DNA from: Chloroflexota bacterium
GTDB taxonomy: Bacteria; Chloroflexota; Dormibacteria; Aeolococcales; Aeolococcaceae
Length of the DNA stretch: 7,311 nt
Assembly (NCBI GenBank): GCA_003491925.1
Contig: DNAU01000103.1
Span: 1 to 7,311 of the forward strand
Direction of reading: 5' to 3'
The position numbers and the translations under genes are program-made. Positions within the stretch are counted from its first letter, which is position 1, and each line of letters starts with the position of its first letter. The notes beneath the pieces are model-generated. The model saw nothing but the letters and a program-made list of their open reading frames with translations. It made no database searches and was not told where the DNA came from. Of this stretch, positions 5,426 through 7,311 are shown piece after piece.

Positions 5426-6409
5426 ATGGGGTCCGATCGTTCCGGGTGGGGCAGAGCCGGCGAGCAGCCCAGCCGGGGGCTGGGCACGGCAGCTCTGCTC
5501 CGGCACACCCTCCTCTGGGCCTCCCGGCGTCGGGGCGTGCAACGGGTGGTCTCCCAATCCCCGCTGACCCGCCGGCTGGTCCGCCGCTTCGTGGCCGGCG
5601 AGGGCCTGGGCGGCGCGGTCGACGTGGTCCGGAGGCTGACGGGACGTGGGCTCGCAGTCACCATCGACCATCTCGGCGAGGACACCCGGAACGCGGAGGA
5701 CGCGCGGGCGGCCGTTGCCGTCTACTGCGCCTTGATCGCGCGGCTCTCCGCGGGGGGGCTGGCGCCGCGGTCCGAGGTCTCGCTCAAGCTCTCCGCGCTC
5801 GGCCAGAGCCTGGACCCCGAGATGGCCTTCGAGAACGCGCTGGAGGTCTGCCGAGCGGCGGCGGCGGCGGGGATCGCGGTGACCCTCGACATGGAGGACC
5901 ACACCACCACCTGCTCGACGCTCGAGATCGGCCGCCGGCTGCGGGCGGAGCATCCCTCGACCGGCCTGGTGATCCAGGCGTCGCTGCGCCGCTCCGAGGA
6001 TGACTGCCGCGCCCTCGCCCATCCGGGCTCGCGCGTCCGGCTCTGCAAAGGCGCCTACCAGGAGCCGGTGGCGCTGGCCTGGCAGGCCCGCAACGACATC
6101 CGTGTCGCGTACCTCCGTTGCCTCCGGATCCTGCTCGACGGCGGCGCCACGCCCCTCATCGCCACCCATGACCCGGCCCTGATCGATGCCTGTCACCGGC
6201 TCCTGGCCGCACGTGGGGACGCCACCGCTCACGAGCACCAGATGCTGTTCGGGGTGCGCGGCGACGAGCAGGCCCGGCTGGTCGCCGCCGGGGAGGAGGT
6301 CCGCATCTACGTGCCCTTCGGCGAGCGCTGGTACCCGTACCTGATGCGCCGGATGGCGGAGCGGCCGGCCAACCTCGCGCTGGTGCTGCGCGCGATGGCT
6401 GGCGGATAG
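5426..6409 (+). CDS. Proline dehydrogenase (monofunctional, FAD-dependent)
   Basis: It oxidises L-proline to delta-1-pyrroline-5-carboxylate, the first step of proline catabolism, passing electrons from FAD to the membrane quinone pool. The 327-residue product is the usual size of single-domain enzymes (pruB/putB type). Barrel motifs are complete: IDHLGE (80-85), SLKLSALG (119-126), LDMEDH (154-159), IQASLRR (183-189), RLCKGAYQEP (205-214), ATHD (246-249), and YVPFGERWYPYLMRRMAERP (295-314). Y295, R308 and R309 keep the spacing of the proline-binding Tyr/Arg/Arg of the Thermus enzyme. ATG 5426 gives the normal N-terminus, beginning the conserved region near LLRHTLLWASRR; the open frame back to 5015 is a shadow of the SRPBCC gene. 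The partner P5C dehydrogenase is not adjacent, and no PutR/PruR-like activator is in view. It probably has its own promoter. Confidence 0.93.
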   Translation: MGSDRSGWGRAGEQPSRGLGTAALLRHTLLWASRRRGVQRVVSQSPLTRRLVRRFVAGEGLGGAVDVVRRLTGRGLAVTIDHLGEDTRNAEDARAAVAVYCALIARLSAGGLAPRSEVSLKLSALGQSLDPEMAFENALEVCRAAAAAGIAVTLDMEDHTTTCSTLEIGRRLRAEHPSTGLVIQASLRRSEDDCRALAHPGSRVRLCKGAYQEPVALAWQARNDIRVAYLRCLRILLDGGATPLIATHDPALIDACHRLLAARGDATAHEHQMLFGVRGDEQARLVAAGEEVRIYVPFGERWYPYLMRRMAERPANLALVLRAMAGG

Positions 6410-6438
6410 GCAGTCCGCCCGACGGGCTCACCGGGTGA

Positions 6439-6460
6439 CTGGTCCTCCACCTGGGACCGG
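6439..6460 (+). terminator. Possible terminator hairpin after proline dehydrogenase
   Basis: CTGGTCC (6439-6445) can pair with GGACCGG (6454-6460) through seven pairs, one of them a G-T wobble, around an 8-base loop. It lies 29 bases after the stop codon. No U-run follows. The position suits a terminator, but the evidence is weak. Confidence 0.3.
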
Positions 6461-6521
6461 ACTACACGCGCCGCGACGGCCGCCGCGGGGGAACGGTGGC
6501 CGGGCGCAATAATCCCGAGGG

Positions 6522-7190
6522 ATGAGCAGGGGGGCCGGCGCCGCCATTCGCGTCTCGTTGGAGACGGGCACTCGGCTCTCCTTCGCCTCCGCGCTGGACT
6601 GGCCGGGCTGGTCCCGTTCGGGGCGTGGCGACGAGGCTGCGGTGGAGGTCCTCCGCGCCTACGCGCCCCGCTATTCCCCGGTAGCGCGCGGCGCCGGCCT
6701 GGAGCCGCCCGACCCGACGCAGATCGAGGTCGTGGAGCGGCTTCCCGGGTCGGGAACCACCGACTTTGGGGTTCCGGGGGTCATCGGGCCGCTGGACGGC
6801 GAGCCGCTCACCGCGCCCGAGGCGGCGCGGCTGGTGCGCCTCCTCGAGTCGTGCTGGGAGCTCTTCGACCGCGTGGTGGCCGACGCACCGGCCAGTCTGC
6901 GGAAGGGGCCTCGCGGTGGGGGGCGGGACCGCGACGCGGTCGTCGACCACGTTGTCGGCGCCGAGGTGGAGGCGTACGCACGGAAGCTGGGGATCCGGCT
7001 CCCGCGGCCGGCATGGGACGACCTGGCCGCACGGGCCGTGGAGCGCGACGCCATTGCGGCCGTGCTGCGGGCGGCGGGCGGGGCTCCGCCCTCGGAGCCC
7101 TCGGGGAAGGGCTGGCCGGCGCGCTACGCCGCCCGCCGGATCGGCTGGCACGTGCTCGATCACGCCTGGGAGATCGAGGACAAGAGCTGA
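6522..7190 (+). CDS. Uncharacterised two-part protein (HicB-like N-terminus, DinB-like C-terminus)
   Basis: This 222-residue protein is not one I can name. The N-terminal part, TRLSFASALDWPGWSRSGRG (17-36) followed by DEAAVEVLRAYAPRYSPVA (37-55), resembles the HicB-like pattern of a strand, a 'D.PGW.R.G' turn and an 'EA...L' helix. A linker rich in Pro/Gly follows. The C-terminal half has helices with DAVVDHVVGAEVEAYARKLG (138-157), then an Arg/Ala-rich stretch and WPARYAARRIGWHVLDHAWE (198-217). H143, H210 and H214 are spaced like the metal-binding histidines of DinB/YfiT four-helix proteins. Both assignments are tentative. ATG 6522 is used; the GAGGG at 6517-6521 abuts it, too close for a normal ribosome binding site, and AATAAT (6508-6513) may be a -10 box for a near-leaderless transcript. 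Strong GC bias at third positions and clear motifs show a real gene. It stands alone. Confidence 0.72.
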   Translation: MSRGAGAAIRVSLETGTRLSFASALDWPGWSRSGRGDEAAVEVLRAYAPRYSPVARGAGLEPPDPTQIEVVERLPGSGTTDFGVPGVIGPLDGEPLTAPEAARLVRLLESCWELFDRVVADAPASLRKGPRGGGRDRDAVVDHVVGAEVEAYARKLGIRLPRPAWDDLAARAVERDAIAAVLRAAGGAPPSEPSGKGWPARYAARRIGWHVLDHAWEIEDKS

Positions 7191-7248
7191 GGTCCCGCGA
7201 AGGCACTGCGAGCGCACTCGACCGGATGCCCCGCTTCGGCCGGCGACT

Positions 7249-7283
7249 GAGCTGTTGACAGAGCGGCAGCGGAGTTGTTGACT
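7249..7283 (+). promoter_or_regulatory. Direct repeat with consensus -35 hexamer near the right edge
   Basis: GAG(C/T)TGTTGAC occurs at 7249-7259 and 7272-7282, a 23-base period with one mismatch. The first copy contains a perfect TTGACA -35 box (7255-7260). A spacer of 17 bases leads to TTGACT (7278-7283), a poor -10, so the second copy may instead be part of a tandem operator or a second -35. It sits 14 bases before a possible start codon at 7297. Confidence 0.4.
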
Positions 7284-7296
7284 GAAACTGGAGAGC

Positions 7297-7311
7297 ATGT
7301 CCTTCCGGCGT
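7297..7311 (+). CDS. Possible 5' end of a gene running off the window
   Basis: ATG 7297 opens MSFRR before the window ends. GGAGAG at 7290-7295 is a plausible but closely spaced ribosome binding site, and the promoter-like repeat lies just upstream. Five codons cannot identify a product; the context is the only support. Confidence 0.3.

Noticed and set aside
6462..7298. Minus-strand open frame of 278 codons near the right edge
   Set aside because: It is antisense to the 222-residue protein, and its translation lacks family motifs.

Overview
The window is GC-rich chromosomal DNA. The codon usage, an oligoribonuclease (Orn), a monofunctional proline dehydrogenase, a TDT-type transporter and a tiny 'LLWWIA' hydrophobic protein together suggest an actinomycetote or a neighbouring high-GC lineage such as Chloroflexota or Dormibacterota. 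The exact taxon cannot be read from the sequence. No tRNA, rRNA, transposase, phage gene or CRISPR array was seen.

Layout, left to right. Positions 1-531 hold no gene I can support. A DUF1345 membrane protein (532-1155, +) follows. Next is a broken TetR-family regulator on the minus strand (1240-1608): it keeps only C-terminal-domain sequence, and its reading frame shifts twice. It lies directly downstream of an intact minus-strand TDT/SLAC1-type membrane transporter (1609-2640). A 106-bp divergent promoter region separates the transporter from orn (2747-3301, +). Orn is joined to a nitrilase-superfamily amidohydrolase (3363-4283, +) through a 22-codon micro-ORF with ATGA overlaps at both ends. 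After an AT-rich operator-like element comes a 51-residue hydrophobic peptide gene (4407-4562, +). A small putative DNA-binding protein (4660-4920) overlaps an SRPBCC-fold protein (4917-5378) by 4 bp. Proline dehydrogenase (5426-6409) and an uncharacterised two-part protein (6522-7190) follow. The last 120 bp carry a direct repeat, a perfect -35-like hexamer and perhaps the first codons of another gene.

There is no single pathway. Orn finishes RNA decay by hydrolysing very short oligonucleotides. The nitrilase-family enzyme and proline dehydrogenase are nitrogen/carbon catabolic enzymes. The small DNA-binding-like protein and the SRPBCC protein form a tightly coupled pair that looks like a regulator with a ligand-binding or enzymatic partner. 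The most distinctive features are regulatory: a near-perfect dyad across the start codon of the small regulator, -10-like hexamers about 6-10 bases before several start codons (suggesting leaderless transcription), and the micro-ORF bridge between orn and the amidohydrolase. I see no clear new multi-gene defence or biosynthetic system. The best candidates for something undescribed are the regulator/SRPBCC pair with its dyad and the 222-residue protein at 6522-7190.
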